A stretch of DNA of 64,000 nucleotides, taken from NCBI GenBank assembly GCA_904063045.1, contig CAJFCJ010000007.1, positions 368,819 to 432,818 on the forward strand, read 5' to 3'. Source of the DNA: Dimorphilus gyrociliatus. Taxonomy: Eukaryota; Annelida; Polychaeta; Dinophilidae. The translations under genes and the position numbers were made by a program. Under the pieces are notes generated by a model that did no database searches, was not told the origin of the DNA, and saw only the letters and a list, made by a program, of their open reading frames with translations. This document shows positions 36,876 to 47,673 of this stretch, one piece after another (positions within the stretch are counted from its first letter, which is position 1; every line of letters starts with the position of its first letter).

Positions 36876-38511
36876 TGCTCGTCGCCAGCCGCAGACCTTG
36901 TGAACCCGATCTGATTTCCCGCTTACTATGCATTTATGCTAATTAATCGCACTCGGTGGCGCCATCTACCCCATATAGATAGCGATCGGTCCATCTCCGA
37001 TAGCCCTATACTGTTTTGCAGTCTTATTTCTTAAAGCCCTGAGCGTTTTATGCCAGAGACTTCATCTGCGGTTATTGCAGGCCTAAACGGATTTCCCCTA
37101 CCCTTAATTCATTCAATATGGTGGCCTTATTGCTGTTGACAAACAACCAATAGCAAGGGCTGTGCATGACTCACTCAGGGATATTGCGGTACAGGCGCCA
37201 TCGCGTCGCCTTCGATTTGCTACTGTCGTCGCGAATCATCCACATTAATAACATTGCCTCGCGCAATGTGGTTCGTTCCGAAGGTAAGAATATCATTTTT
37301 AATTTATCATTGTCTATTTTACTATATACGTAGTAAAATCCATCTAATGATGAAAAATATCCCTCTCTTTTCAAAAATCTGACGTGAAAATGTGATAAAA
37401 TAGAGGTAAATACTGAAAATAGAGAGATAGCGAAGGGGAAATCAGCGAAAGACAGAGAGAGTGAGTGACAAAGATAAACACAGAATGAGTAAGAGGGACA
37501 TAGAGAATAGGTTAATGGATAATTTTTCAACGATCAACGATAAATGCCTTAGCACGTACAGCCATTATATACGCGTGTGCAAGAGAAAGAGTCGCAGAGA
37601 GAAAGAGTTAGAAAAAAATACTGCATCGCCGAAATCAATGCCGTGTACGCTCGTTTCGAGTTATACTTTCAACAATTGTCTGTAGCTATGGTAACAGACG
37701 AAATTCTTAACGTTTCGTACATAAAATGGGAGATGAGGAGGGGGTGGATAAGAGAACGTTTGTATTAAAGTACAAACCTTGTATATACCTATACATGTAG
37801 TTGTATAGTGAAATGCATAGAATGTCCAATAAATAAATAAATACTTCAACTATACATATCATAAATAAATTACATAGTTTGTATGTTTTAAACAATTGAT
37901 ATATAATTTAAAATCTTGTAAATGGCTTTTAAGAGTAAATTTCATAGGATTTTGTTTATTATTATGCTATTTAAAAAGAGGAGAAGAGAAAGAGATATAT
38001 ATATAGAGAGAGAGAAACAAATTACCATCGAAAATTTATTTTACGTCTTTAAAGAATCATATTCAATAAAAAATTAATAAAAAGAGAAAATAGACTAAAA
38101 AAGAGAAACAAATCTCGCTGAGTCATATAATTAAATGGAAAGTTCGTGCCAACGCATTTTCATCTTCGGCCATCTGTGCACGCATTACTCTACATACGGA
38201 AATTTCCTTATTCTCTGTCCCCCTATTTTACTCTGCCCTAACCATCCAATCTTACGCCCCTTTCTCTGTCTTATTTTTCTGCCTTACGGTTAATTGCTGC
38301 TTTTGTTTAATTGGAATTGATTAATGATGGAAAGACAGATAGAGAGAAGAAAGAGTAAAGGGAGGAAAGAATAAATGAGTAGAGAGTGGAGGGCAAAAAT
38401 CGTTTTATATTCTGAATAAATTGGTTTACACACTTAATACTTTTATTATGATATTACACATAACTTTTTTTATTGAATTAGGTAGAAGAAGGATGAGGAA
38501 ACTTACTAAAG
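36876..38511. other. Divergent upstream region, SBSPON-like / membrane protein
   Basis: The first 400 bp (about 36880-37290) are noticeably less AT-rich than the rest and contain CTAATTAATC, a homeodomain-type site, and GGTGGCGCCATCTA (36955-36968), so they look like promoter sequence. A possible short exon with donor GTAAGA ends at about 37282. An acceptor AG at 38480-38481 upstream of the next gene's ATG suggests that gene has a spliced 5' leader. Opposite-strand ORFs at 37171-37849 have biased composition and were not accepted. Confidence 0.45.
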
Positions 38512-40860
38512 ATGAAAATTATTCGGTTTCTTTATACGTTTTTTCTTCCTTTTTTATGTTCGGGACGAACAAGGCATCGCCATCACCTCCCTAAACATCA
38601 CCATTCTTTCGATTGCACAAGAAGATTTCAATGCTCACTCATTCCCATCAATCTTGTTGCAGTAAAGAAAGCCTTTTTAGAATATGTCGCCAATTCAAAT
38701 GTTGTTTTGGTTAAATTTAAATTAACTATAGGAGGATATAATGAATCAGTTTTAGAAGAACAACCATATATGAAAAATCACCCTTTTGCCTCTGAATGGA
38801 TTTGGGCCAGAGAAGGAAATGGAGGTCGTATATTATCTTTACCCAACGATGCCGACGTGCTTAGTTTCTATTCGCTCGAGGCGAGTGGACCCATTAACAT
38901 TCGATTTTCAACATGGCCAAGTTTATGTCTTTATCTTTTAACACCTAATTGCCGTATTCATGCTATTCGGCAAGTTCTATTAGCGAATATCACTTCCGGA
39001 ACTCCTGACGGAAAGCATTTAGTGTGTCATAGACAAGTGAAGCATTCGAATGGTCGTAGCTATTTAGTTTGGAGTTGTTGTGATTCAGAATTATGGAAGA
39101 AGAAAGAATATTCTTGTACTCCTTCCGAAACTACGATCTATGTAATTAAGATTCTAGAGATAATTATTCAAATAGTATCAACAATAATAACATTATTCTC
39201 TCCCCTCTTTCTTCTAAAAATGAAAATGTGGCTAACTTTTGATAATATAACCAAATTCTTTAAAGCATCTCTTAAACACGGAATAACCGGTCAAAGGAAT
39301 TATGTGATTCGAATTTCATCTAGGCAACTAGTAAACCTATCCGATAAGAAGCCGTTTAGCCTACCAAGAATCTTAATACGTTTATTGTTGCATTGTTATG
39401 GGGAAGGGAGATGTTGTATACATTGGTGGGCTAATTGGAAGCATCAACCATCCGCCTGTAAATCAAATTCGATATCTAGAAAGATTTGGGAATTCTCATG
39501 GAGGATTTTTGCTCTAGTCTGTATATATCCGGTATTCTTCTATGCCATATATATCATATATACTCCGAAATTACAATATTACACGAAACTCAATGACATT
39601 GTCTCAGATTTAAGAGTCAACTACGCCGTTCTTCCCTTCCTGCCAAACTATCATACAACTGCTGCCGTTTGGTTATCCTTCAGCGAACTAGCTTTTATAT
39701 TCACTCTTGTACTTTTAGCTTGGCCTCGTTATCCTCTTGAGAGGAGTTTAATTAGTACCAAACAAAAATGCAAGAGGTCAGTCGATCATATTTTGTACGA
39801 AAATATGTCGAAAGGCTACAAAGCCATCTTACAAAAGCTAACTTACGGCGACAATAGAAACCAGCGCCATCTACTGTCTATAAAGTGTTTCCCTATCGGA
39901 TGTAGGAGGATTGGTACTCTTCTCAGAAACTGCCTTGTTCAACTACCTGTTTTAAATGTTTGTTTTTCTATTGCATCAAACCAGACTACATATTTCCTTG
40001 GTTCGCCGAAAAAGACTAGGAAACAGGCTTGCGCCTGGCCCGGTTGGTTTCTCATTATTAAGGGCATGGCCGCTGGCATCCTCTGGTTTATGCACATTAT
40101 CTTATTAGCTGGTTATTGTACAGCCGTATGGCTGATCTGTCAGCTAACGTTAACTATAATGTTATATACATGTATTGGAGGTATTCTTCACTCATCAACT
40201 GTTCTCCCCTGGATTGTAGCTATTATAGTAGCCATATTCTATCTAAACGATAGTCTTTCTAAAGTAAATCAGGATCATCAGTTAATTTTAAGGTTAATTG
40301 ATGAAAATTCGCCAAGAATATCAGCGGCTGAAGATTCCGAACAGGATTTTACAAAACGTGAAGACGATAATGGAGGGTTATTAAGAACGCATAATTTAGG
40401 AGCTGTTAAGTTTATCGATGGCGAGAGAGGGGAATACGTTTCAAAAGAATTATATTATAACGTTTGCGAAGAGCTTAAGTATGGTTGGAAAAGGTCCAGC
40501 AAAGCAATAGCTGTCAGAATGAGCATATTACTACTGTTTATTGTCTTCGTATTTGGCACGTGTTCAGTACTCGGCTCCCTATTCGATGCGGGGGTTATTC
40601 TTAGTGTTGTAGCAACAATAGCATCTTTAGTGCCGAAATTATGCGAATGCTGGAAAGAAAGGGGTAAAGAAAAAGAGAAAAAACTATCATGGTCCAAAAT
40701 GATGCCTGTTATACTCGACAAGTATATCAGAGTAGATCGTACAGCTTGTGCGGACGAAGATGAAACGGAGCTAAGTACGTACGACGTCCGCCCTGTTGGC
40801 CTATTGGAAATGGATGTGCCAAAAGTAGTGGAAATGGTAGGAAACCCATTCTATAATTAA
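38512..40860 (+). CDS. Multi-pass membrane protein, unrecognised family
   Basis: An uninterrupted 782-codon frame with a signal peptide (MKIIRFLYTFFLPFLCSG), then a Cys-containing extracellular domain of about 190 residues, then about seven or eight hydrophobic segments (near residues 208-235, 331-351, 385-403, 512-535, 537-557, 563-578, 663-685 and 688-700). Hydrophilic, positively charged loops separate them (for example 240-330 and 405-510). An AG acceptor just upstream (38480-38481) suggests a spliced leader. A strong internal donor (GTAGGA) at 40837 joins in frame to the exon at 40912, which replaces the last 7 residues with a 227-residue domain; reading to the stop at 40860 gives the short form. 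No family was recognised; no ion-channel pore or transporter signature is obvious. Confidence 0.75.
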   Translation: MKIIRFLYTFFLPFLCSGRTRHRHHLPKHHHSFDCTRRFQCSLIPINLVAVKKAFLEYVANSNVVLVKFKLTIGGYNESVLEEQPYMKNHPFASEWIWAREGNGGRILSLPNDADVLSFYSLEASGPINIRFSTWPSLCLYLLTPNCRIHAIRQVLLANITSGTPDGKHLVCHRQVKHSNGRSYLVWSCCDSELWKKKEYSCTPSETTIYVIKILEIIIQIVSTIITLFSPLFLLKMKMWLTFDNITKFFKASLKHGITGQRNYVIRISSRQLVNLSDKKPFSLPRILIRLLLHCYGEGRCCIHWWANWKHQPSACKSNSISRKIWEFSWRIFALVCIYPVFFYAIYIIYTPKLQYYTKLNDIVSDLRVNYAVLPFLPNYHTTAAVWLSFSELAFIFTLVLLAWPRYPLERSLISTKQKCKRSVDHILYENMSKGYKAILQKLTYGDNRNQRHLLSIKCFPIGCRRIGTLLRNCLVQLPVLNVCFSIASNQTTYFLGSPKKTRKQACAWPGWFLIIKGMAAGILWFMHIILLAGYCTAVWLICQLTLTIMLYTCIGGILHSSTVLPWIVAIIVAIFYLNDSLSKVNQDHQLILRLIDENSPRISAAEDSEQDFTKREDDNGGLLRTHNLGAVKFIDGERGEYVSKELYYNVCEELKYGWKRSSKAIAVRMSILLLFIVFVFGTCSVLGSLFDAGVILSVVATIASLVPKLCECWKERGKEKEKKLSWSKMMPVILDKYIRVDRTACADEDETELSTYDVRPVGLLEMDVPKVVEMVGNPFYN

Positions 40861-40911
40861 AATATTTCATTTATTATCATTATGACCCCATGCCTTCATT
40901 TCAATTTACAG

Positions 40912-41595
40912 CGTTCTTTACGATTATGGAAATTTCCATGGTTGGTTTCAGCCGATCAACAAACTCAGTCAAACGAAGCTTTTGTTCTAGCTCTCTCTAA
41001 TAAATTGGCAGCGGCAACGTTCCTTTGTAAATTCTTTTCTAGAGCTCAATTATTGGAAATCGATTTGGACGATATTCAAGTTATAAGACAATGGTGTTTA
41101 CTTATAGAAAATTGTATTTTAGAGGCGGCTAGCAAAGTGTCATCCGTCGATGGTTTACCTATCGATTCTATCCGACTTTTTCCGGTTCAAATGCAGCAAT
41201 TAGTGAGTGAATTTCCAGCCGGAAATACGGTAGACGCTTTAGTCGATTCTTTGAATAGGCAACTTTATGATCCAGTTACGAGAGCGTTTCTTTTAACAAT
41301 TGGTAATACAACTTTCGCTCTAAGTAAATTGGATAATACACTTTTTGCGTTCAATTCGAATTGTCACGGAGAACAAGTAACCGACCTTTTCGGCGCAGTC
41401 CTCCTCACAACGGAATTTAATACGCAAAATTTACAACTAGCCGTCAAATATTTAATAGACCCTTATTCTCCTGACGCAGTACCGGTCTATTCTATTGTTC
41501 CAGTTGAAGCCTTTCTACTTACTTCACCCCCAGTTACACCATCTTCCAGTTCAGGAAATATGGAATCTTCAATTGCGCAGCAAACTTCTCTGTGA
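40912..41595 (+). CDS. Cytosolic C-terminal domain, probable second exon of the membrane protein
   Basis: Acceptor TTTCAATTTACAG ends at 40911. From there the frame is open for 227 codons (RSLRLWKFPWLVSAD to SSIAQQTSL, stop). Joined to the donor at 40837 it is in phase 0 across a 75-bp intron, making a 1,002-residue protein. Alternatively it is a separate gene starting at ATG 40882, only 21 bp after the preceding stop, which leaves no room for a promoter. The middle (TFALSKLDNTLFAFNSNCHG, then GAVLLTTEF) weakly recalls cysteine-peptidase-like domains with FDSH and GTAVLL blocks, but no catalytic set is evident. The tail is Ser/Pro/Thr-rich. A GTGAGT donor overlaps the stop codon, so a further exon is possible. 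Function unknown. Confidence 0.6.
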   Translation, partial: RSLRLWKFPWLVSADQQTQSNEAFVLALSNKLAAATFLCKFFSRAQLLEIDLDDIQVIRQWCLLIENCILEAASKVSSVDGLPIDSIRLFPVQMQQLVSEFPAGNTVDALVDSLNRQLYDPVTRAFLLTIGNTTFALSKLDNTLFAFNSNCHGEQVTDLFGAVLLTTEFNTQNLQLAVKYLIDPYSPDAVPVYSIVPVEAFLLTSPPVTPSSSSGNMESSIAQQTSL

Positions 41596-42932
41596 GTCTT
41601 TCTATGTGCCTCGGGTAAAAAATTAAAAACTCTTTTTTTTTTTGAATCCATATTTTGTTTGTTTTGAACTGGTATGCTTGTTTGTTTGTTTGTTTGTTTA
41701 TCTATTTATCTATTTTTATACACAAAACCATTTTAAAAAAGAATTGGGTAAACTTAGAAAGTGAATTTAAAAATTCTCATTAGAAATTGTATAATGTTGT
41801 AACGAATGTAGTTCTTGAATAGTCTAATTTGTTCAATTGTTTTCAATACACCGAATAAAAGAACATTTTATAAAATACCGATAGATGGCGTATTTTTTTA
41901 GAACAAAAACAAAGCACATAACTAAGCACATAACTAAGACTGGTACCTTCTTGATACAACATACATGTTTGATTTTATTTAATACTACACAAGGGAACAA
42001 AACTTCTTGTATTTTTATCATTTTTTCTATGAAAGCAAGAGTTAAATGTACAAAGTGACCTTTTAAATTTTCTATTGATTATTAACACGTGCCTGAACTT
42101 CGTGTCTTCCGGTACTTTAAAATAAGGTAAAATAGCGGCGTTGAAGTTACGCAACTATTATTATATAATAGACGTCCAAACACCCTTGGTGTGACCTATG
42201 TGGCATTGGTTAAAAATGGAGGTTACGACTTACTAATTAATTCGCACGTAATAGTATAATTCTATACGTATCTTTGTTTCATAAGTTAACATAAAAGCTT
42301 TAAATATAAAAAGTTTATCATACTCTTATCATTATCGTATATATAGAATAAGGAAACAAAGGCCTAACTTGCCTGGATAAATTGAAAGTGTTTACATAAA
42401 AACACGATTGGAATAGAAATCGGACAGAATTCGGCTAACAGGCCTACTAACCGAAATCCATATCAAGGACATTGCTAATTTGCATAAGTAAGGTAGAGCA
42501 GTGTTTTATACAGTTATTAATCAATTTTAACAAGTATATAAAGTGAAAAACATTAAATAATAATCGATATTTTAATCATATTCTTAAATTTTATGTGAGT
42601 TTGTATTGAAAAATCGTCTATTTTACGAATGGAAAAAGCAACGGAAATTTACACTGGCAAAACCCTCCACCCCCATTCTTGAACTGATCGTCAAGCAGTC
42701 AGCTGATTATCGGTTATAGACTGCATTTCGCTGGTTTTCACCCTCCTAACTGTACGGTTTTGGTAGGAACTCAAAATCAGTTCATTTGGATCATCTTGGC
42801 AGTCCATTTGTTCGATATACACATCTAAATCGAAAGTATTTGGTGAGAAAACGGTCGAAATAAGGAAAATATTTTTCAGTTTCTTTGTCGGCAAAATTTT
42901 TCTAAGAAATTACTTAGTCGAGTTACGATATT
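41596..42932. other. Upstream region of the DDIT4-like gene
   Basis: No supported gene. It contains CACGTG at 42086-42091 and CGCACGTA (TACGTGCG on the other strand) at 42243-42250; both include the ACGTG core of hypoxia-response elements. One AGATGGCG element is at 41883-41890. The minus-strand frame at 42691-42894 lacks an ATG at its start and was not accepted. Confidence 0.5.
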
Positions 42933-43648
42933 ATGGCTTTATATTCGAACAAAAACCTAAATTGCTACGATTCCGATGGACTTCCAGCTTTAAAAAGAAT
43001 CAAGTGGTCCTTAAAGACCTTTTTCTCTCCTAGTCAATCCGATTCAGGGATGAATATTTTCGAGCAGTGCCTACCCACGGGCACAAAATATTCAACATTA
43101 TCGGGTAAGTTGAAAATGATTTATGCATGTCTATATATGTTTTTGATACTTGACAATTATTAATTACCTTCTTATCAATTATAGATGAATTACAAATGGG
43201 GTACGATTTTTATAAAGTCAGCTTTAGAGACGGGTTAGACAAAGCGCATTGTGATCTTGTAGAAAATCGTGTCCGAATGGCAGTGAGAGGCGAAGAAAAG
43301 AAACATATAAAAAAATTACAAGTTAGAAAAGGAGAATTGTCTCGTGCAGTTGCCGATATAGTTCGTCTCTCTGAACACGAGCCTTATGGTTTACGGGGTT
43401 GTACCCTTCGCATTTTCGTTCAACGTTCCGATAGATCTGTGTTATCATTTGGTGCTATTCAATTTGACGACGATACTGTTTCAACTTTTGAGCTGCATTT
43501 AATGTTGTTCGAACAATCGAAGTGGCAAGGTATTTCGAACGCCATCCGTCCGTTTGTTAACATTGTTCGCTCAAAACCGTTGCCAGAAAATGTTTTTATA
43601 GCTTCTGGTTTTACTCTTGTTCGTCATAAACTGTATGGACAGTTTTGA
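42933..43648 (+). CDS. DDIT4: DDIT4/REDD-family inhibitor of TORC1 signalling
   Basis: Two exons: 42933-43104 and 43185-43648 (phase 1), 211 residues, close to the family length of about 190-230. The conserved C-terminal fold is clear: ELSRAVADIVRLSEHEPYGL, RGCTLRIFVQ, then TFELHLMLFEQSKW and IASGFTLVRHKLY, which line up with the same blocks of vertebrate DDIT4 and fly Scylla/Charybdis. The N-terminal third is variable, as in the family. Known role: induced by hypoxia, DNA damage or energy stress, it dampens mTORC1 through TSC2 in the cytosol. The vertebrate member is a HIF target, which fits the ACGTG elements upstream. Whether it is closer to DDIT4 or DDIT4L cannot be read here. Confidence 0.92.
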
Positions 43649-44091
43649 AAAAGTTCTCTTTTTTCGTCAAAGATATAACTTCTTGTTATTTTTTTTTGTG
43701 AAGCCATTTGATACAACATATGTTTTTCTTAGACATTCTGCTATATTTATCGTTTCCTGTAAATTTGTTAAAGTGGTAGTGCGCTACACGTAATGCATTT
43801 CTCCTTGTACAAGACGCATTGTTTGTTGATAAGTTAGTGAACGATAAAAGTGCAAAAATTTCGGAGGTGAATGGCGATTTATATCGAGTTCGAAAATCTT
43901 TTGTCATTAGATTTGAGTAAGTTACGTTTAGCGCGTTACGCCTCAATTTAATACAATTTTCATTCCTTTCCACCTGCGTGTGTGTTAAGGATGTCAAAGT
44001 TTTTTTGAAAAAAAAACAAGATCTGTTCAGAAATTTCTTAAAAAAAAATTATTCAAATATAGACAACTTTAGACAATTTTTTCATTATATT

Positions 44092-44122
<31 letters not shown>

Positions 44123-44458
44123 CGAAACTATATATTCATATATATATATATTCTATTATGTATATATTACTTTATAATTGTAAGAAAACAAAAAAGACCA
44201 ACCACAAAAAAAGGTTCATAGTGTGTATGAATTTGTTAATTTTAAAAGAGTAAACATGTTTACGACTATAAATTTTGAATAAATTGGAAAAAATTGATGA
44301 ATAAAAAGTCAAAAATAGATATTCTATTAGAAGTTCGTTTCTATTTTTAATAACCTGACCTGCCTATAGTATAGAAAAAAAATAGGGTATGAATAGCCCG
44401 TAGGCCTAGTATGCTATACTTAATCGCTTGGCTAGAGACATCTGCTAGTGAAAAAAAA
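43649..44458. other. Spacer with (AT)n tract
   Basis: Mostly 3' untranslated sequence of the DDIT4-like gene and upstream sequence of the peroxidase gene. An (AT)n run covers about 44096-44121. The minus-strand frame at 43686-43997 has no domain. Confidence 0.6.
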
Positions 44459-45064
44459 ATGTCTATCTCTATTTTCTTCGCCCTATTTATATTTTCTGGT
44501 TATTTAACTAAAGGTAGGGTTGCTAGTGATGATTTCTATACCTTTGAGGCGGTTGATATTAATGGACAAGTGGTTAATATGGAAAATTATCGGGGGAAAG
44601 TTGTATTGATAGTCAACGTTGCTAGCCAATGCGGCTTTACAGACGGCCATTATTCCTCCTTGCCAACTCTACAAGAACTTTTGGGAAAAAATAATAAATT
44701 TCAAGTTTTAGCCTTCCCTTGCAATCAGTTTGGGGGACAAGAACCTTGGACAAACAAAGAGATAAAGAACTGGGTCACAAATAAATATAAATTAAATTTT
44801 CCACTATTTTCAAAAATTAATGTCATTGAAGAGAATGTTCATCCTATATTTCAATACGTGATTAAATTGAGTGGAAAGGAGCCAAACTGGAACTTTTGGA
44901 AATATTTAATTGATCATACAGGTAAAGTTCAGCACGCTTGGGGGCCGTGGTCTGATATTGAAGAAATATTTCCATACGTAAAAACTGCAGTTGAGATGGC
45001 AGAGAAAATTGTAGAAAATGACGGAGATAAACACGATAGAACAATAGTTCGAGATGATTTATAA
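44459..45064 (+). CDS. Glutathione peroxidase, GPX7/GPX8-like (ER, cysteine form)
   Basis: Single exon, 201 residues from the second in-frame ATG (44459), chosen because it starts directly with a signal peptide (MSISIFFALFIFSGYLTKG); the upstream ATG at 44411 would add 16 residues in front. Catalytic motif VNVASQCGFTD has Cys, not selenocysteine, at residue 58. The Gln and Trp partners are in FPCNQFGGQEP and WNFWKYL. Like GPX7/8 it lacks the long dimerisation insert. The protein ends RDDL, similar to the RxDL/KEDL ER-retrieval signals of vertebrate GPX7/8, so ER oxidative folding is the likely setting. Peroxide reduction with a protein disulfide isomerase partner is known for the family and inferred here. 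Poly(A) signal AATAAA at 45095-45100. Confidence 0.92.
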   Translation: MSISIFFALFIFSGYLTKGRVASDDFYTFEAVDINGQVVNMENYRGKVVLIVNVASQCGFTDGHYSSLPTLQELLGKNNKFQVLAFPCNQFGGQEPWTNKEIKNWVTNKYKLNFPLFSKINVIEENVHPIFQYVIKLSGKEPNWNFWKYLIDHTGKVQHAWGPWSDIEEIFPYVKTAVEMAEKIVENDGDKHDRTIVRDDL

Positions 45065-47673
45065 TATGATTGTTCGCATAGTCATTATTTTTGTAATAAA
45101 ACCTTTCTAAGTAGACAGTCGTTTCTTACATTCTATTGTCATTTAGTGTCAATTTTTTTTCTTTATTAGGTTAAATATTCCAATGTTGCCTTAGTTACAA
45201 TTGAAATATTTAAAGATACATAAACTTTTACTGATAACGTACTTGACAACGTACGATACACCATACACGTTAACATATACAACGCACGTTGATTCATTTC
45301 TACTTTCTATCTGTCACTAGTCACTTACACACATATATTTATTTATTTCTTTCTTAGCCCCTATATTTCAATCTCTCTCTCTCTTTCTACTATTACTATT
45401 TCTTCTCTTGCCTTATTTTCTCTTTCTTCTTTCTATCAATCCCCTACCTTTGTCACCGCCCCTGGATTATATTTATTTTCTAATTACATATTCAGCTTTT
45501 CTTTACTATATTAGCTTTTTTTGGCACTTGTATCAATCGTCACTAAATTAATCTTTAAAACTAAGCTTAATTTTTTTGTTGTAAGTCTCACTGTCAAAAA
45601 AAAACCGACCGTTAAAAGTTGAAAAGTTTTGTCTTTTCTCAAATGCCTATCCACTTCTTATATTTATAAACAAATATATGGTATAAATCAATGTTAATTA
45701 AACAGAGAACCATATCGAATAATCGATTGGACTCACTGTTCAAAATACACTAAAAAAAATAAACGACTATTTGCTATGTTGAGATTTGACGCCCACATAA
45801 AAAAAACGATCTGACGTCATTAGTTGCTTGTTTTCAGTCTCTTTTAACCCTTTTAGGTTTTTATCCGATACGGCGGAAACAATTAAGGAAAGAATTTTTG
45901 AGCTAATATCTTTAATTGTTGCTAAAATTAGACTCTTTTTAACTATATATTGGTAGAATTAACGTAAAAGTAGCTCTGCTGAAGACTTTGCCCTTTTACA
46001 ATATTAGAAATGCTTGAACTCCCCTCCCCCTTCCCCAATTATTTAGATTGTCGTATTCGGAGACTTTTAAGGACTTATTTACCAAACCTATTTTCACTGT
46101 TTTACCGTCTAATTATTCTTTTTCCTCTTTACAGACATGTCAAAAATGTTAAGAGAGGTGTGTTAACCTAAAAACAAGGTGTGTGAACGATCTAATGAAA
46201 TTACTCAGTATGTCAATAGCCCAATTAATGGCAAAGCGCTGATCACTTTAAGGTCAGCATTCGGGTAAAATAAATGCCAAAACCTATCAATCTTACATTT
46301 TAACATTTACCTTTGACATTATATAACAAATATGGATATTGTTTGCCAGAGTTTGTTACTGATTATATAATTTACTATTATTACTTTATCATATCTTCAT
46401 TTTTTCCAGTTGTTTTTCATTATCTAAGTAATAAACATCTCGAATAAAATTATTATTTTATGTTTTACGACAGTTTTTTTTAGTTATAAACCAGATTGAA
46501 AATGTTATATTTAAGTAAGAAATACCTCCATTCCTTCTTTTATTCTTTAGTTCTATTTGATCAATATAGGACTATACACATTTAATACTTGACAGTTTTT
46601 TATTCGGTTAAACAAAGAAAAAAAATATTGTCGCCGTCCATTTTGACTGATATTTGCTAGTTAAATTGCATTTTTTTTTATGTAATTTATAGATTTGGGA
46701 GAAAAATTCTCTCTCTATCTCTCTCTCTTTCTTTCTTTTTTCACTCTCTCCTAACAAATAGAGGGAGAGATATCCCATACAGAAAGCGCGCATGCAGAGA
46801 TACACACACGCACGTACAAAACGCGAAATATTCGTTCGCTTAATGACTGTTTTTTCTAAGATATTATTAAAAATTAATATGAAAGTAATTATTATTTAAT
46901 AGTGATTGGTGGAAAGGATAATAAATGAAAATAGGATTCAAAACATCAGATGAGAGGAAAAATAAATAATAGACCAAAATAATATAAAAAGAGATAGAGG
47001 GATTGATAGATTGATTGACTGACAGATAGGTGTGAAAAAGGGGGGGAAAAGAGAGAGAGAGAGAGAAAGTAAGAAATACTTAAGATTAAATAGAAAAAGG
47101 ACAAAAAACAATAAAAACCATTTAATTAAGTAAAAAATAAAAAACTAAAGTATGTCAAGCTAGGATTACATCTTTTTAAAAAATTTTTATTCAAGTATTA
47201 CTCAATCCAATTTGAAGATTCAAGCGAACGTGTCTCGTACCTTTGTAAGTAAAGTATAAATTGTCCTTTTATTTTGTCTGATAAGGTCTATATAAAAAGG
47301 AAAGATGAAAGAAATAATTAAGTAAACGTTAAAGACTAGTTGTGTCTGTTAGAAAAGCTTAACGTTTATTCATACAGAGTATACCTTTATATATAAAGTA
47401 TATGGATAAATATAATTTACTTACTCTTTCTCTCTTATTCGAAACCCTCTGAACATAGTATAAACTTTATTCATAGAAGTGTTTTCGTTTTCTCATCTTT
47501 TAGGCCTAGAAAGCAGAAAACAACAGATTTATCTGGTGAATGAAAAAATAAAGTCAGATATTTATAAAATCTGAGGAAAAACATTTACTACGAAAGATAA
47601 TCTACATCAGATTTATACTTATAAATATATATTTGTTTTGTACATATATATGTATATTGAAAGAAAATCTGCA
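45065..47673. other. 2.6-kb intergenic region, nothing recognised
   Basis: AT- and pyrimidine-rich sequence with short TC tracts (about 45372, 46710) and a G run at 47039-47046 followed by an AG tract. No ORF with a recognisable product and no RNA gene was seen. Confidence 0.55.

Noticed and set aside
36614-36946. Plus-strand 110-codon ORF
   Set aside because: It is the antisense shadow of the SBSPON-like first exon, whose minus-strand reading has a signal peptide and somatomedin B cysteines.
37171-37530. Minus-strand 119-codon ORF between the SBSPON-like and membrane protein genes
   Set aside because: Composition is driven by purine-rich low-complexity DNA, no domain is visible, and no splice or start context supports it.
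42691-42894. Minus-strand frame with ordinary protein-like composition upstream of the DDIT4-like gene
   Set aside because: It starts with TTG rather than ATG, has only one internal ATG and no convincing splice partners; it overlaps the expected promoter of DDIT4.
43686-43997. Minus-strand 103-codon ORF after the DDIT4-like gene
   Set aside because: No domain, and it lies over the likely 3' untranslated region of the plus-strand gene.
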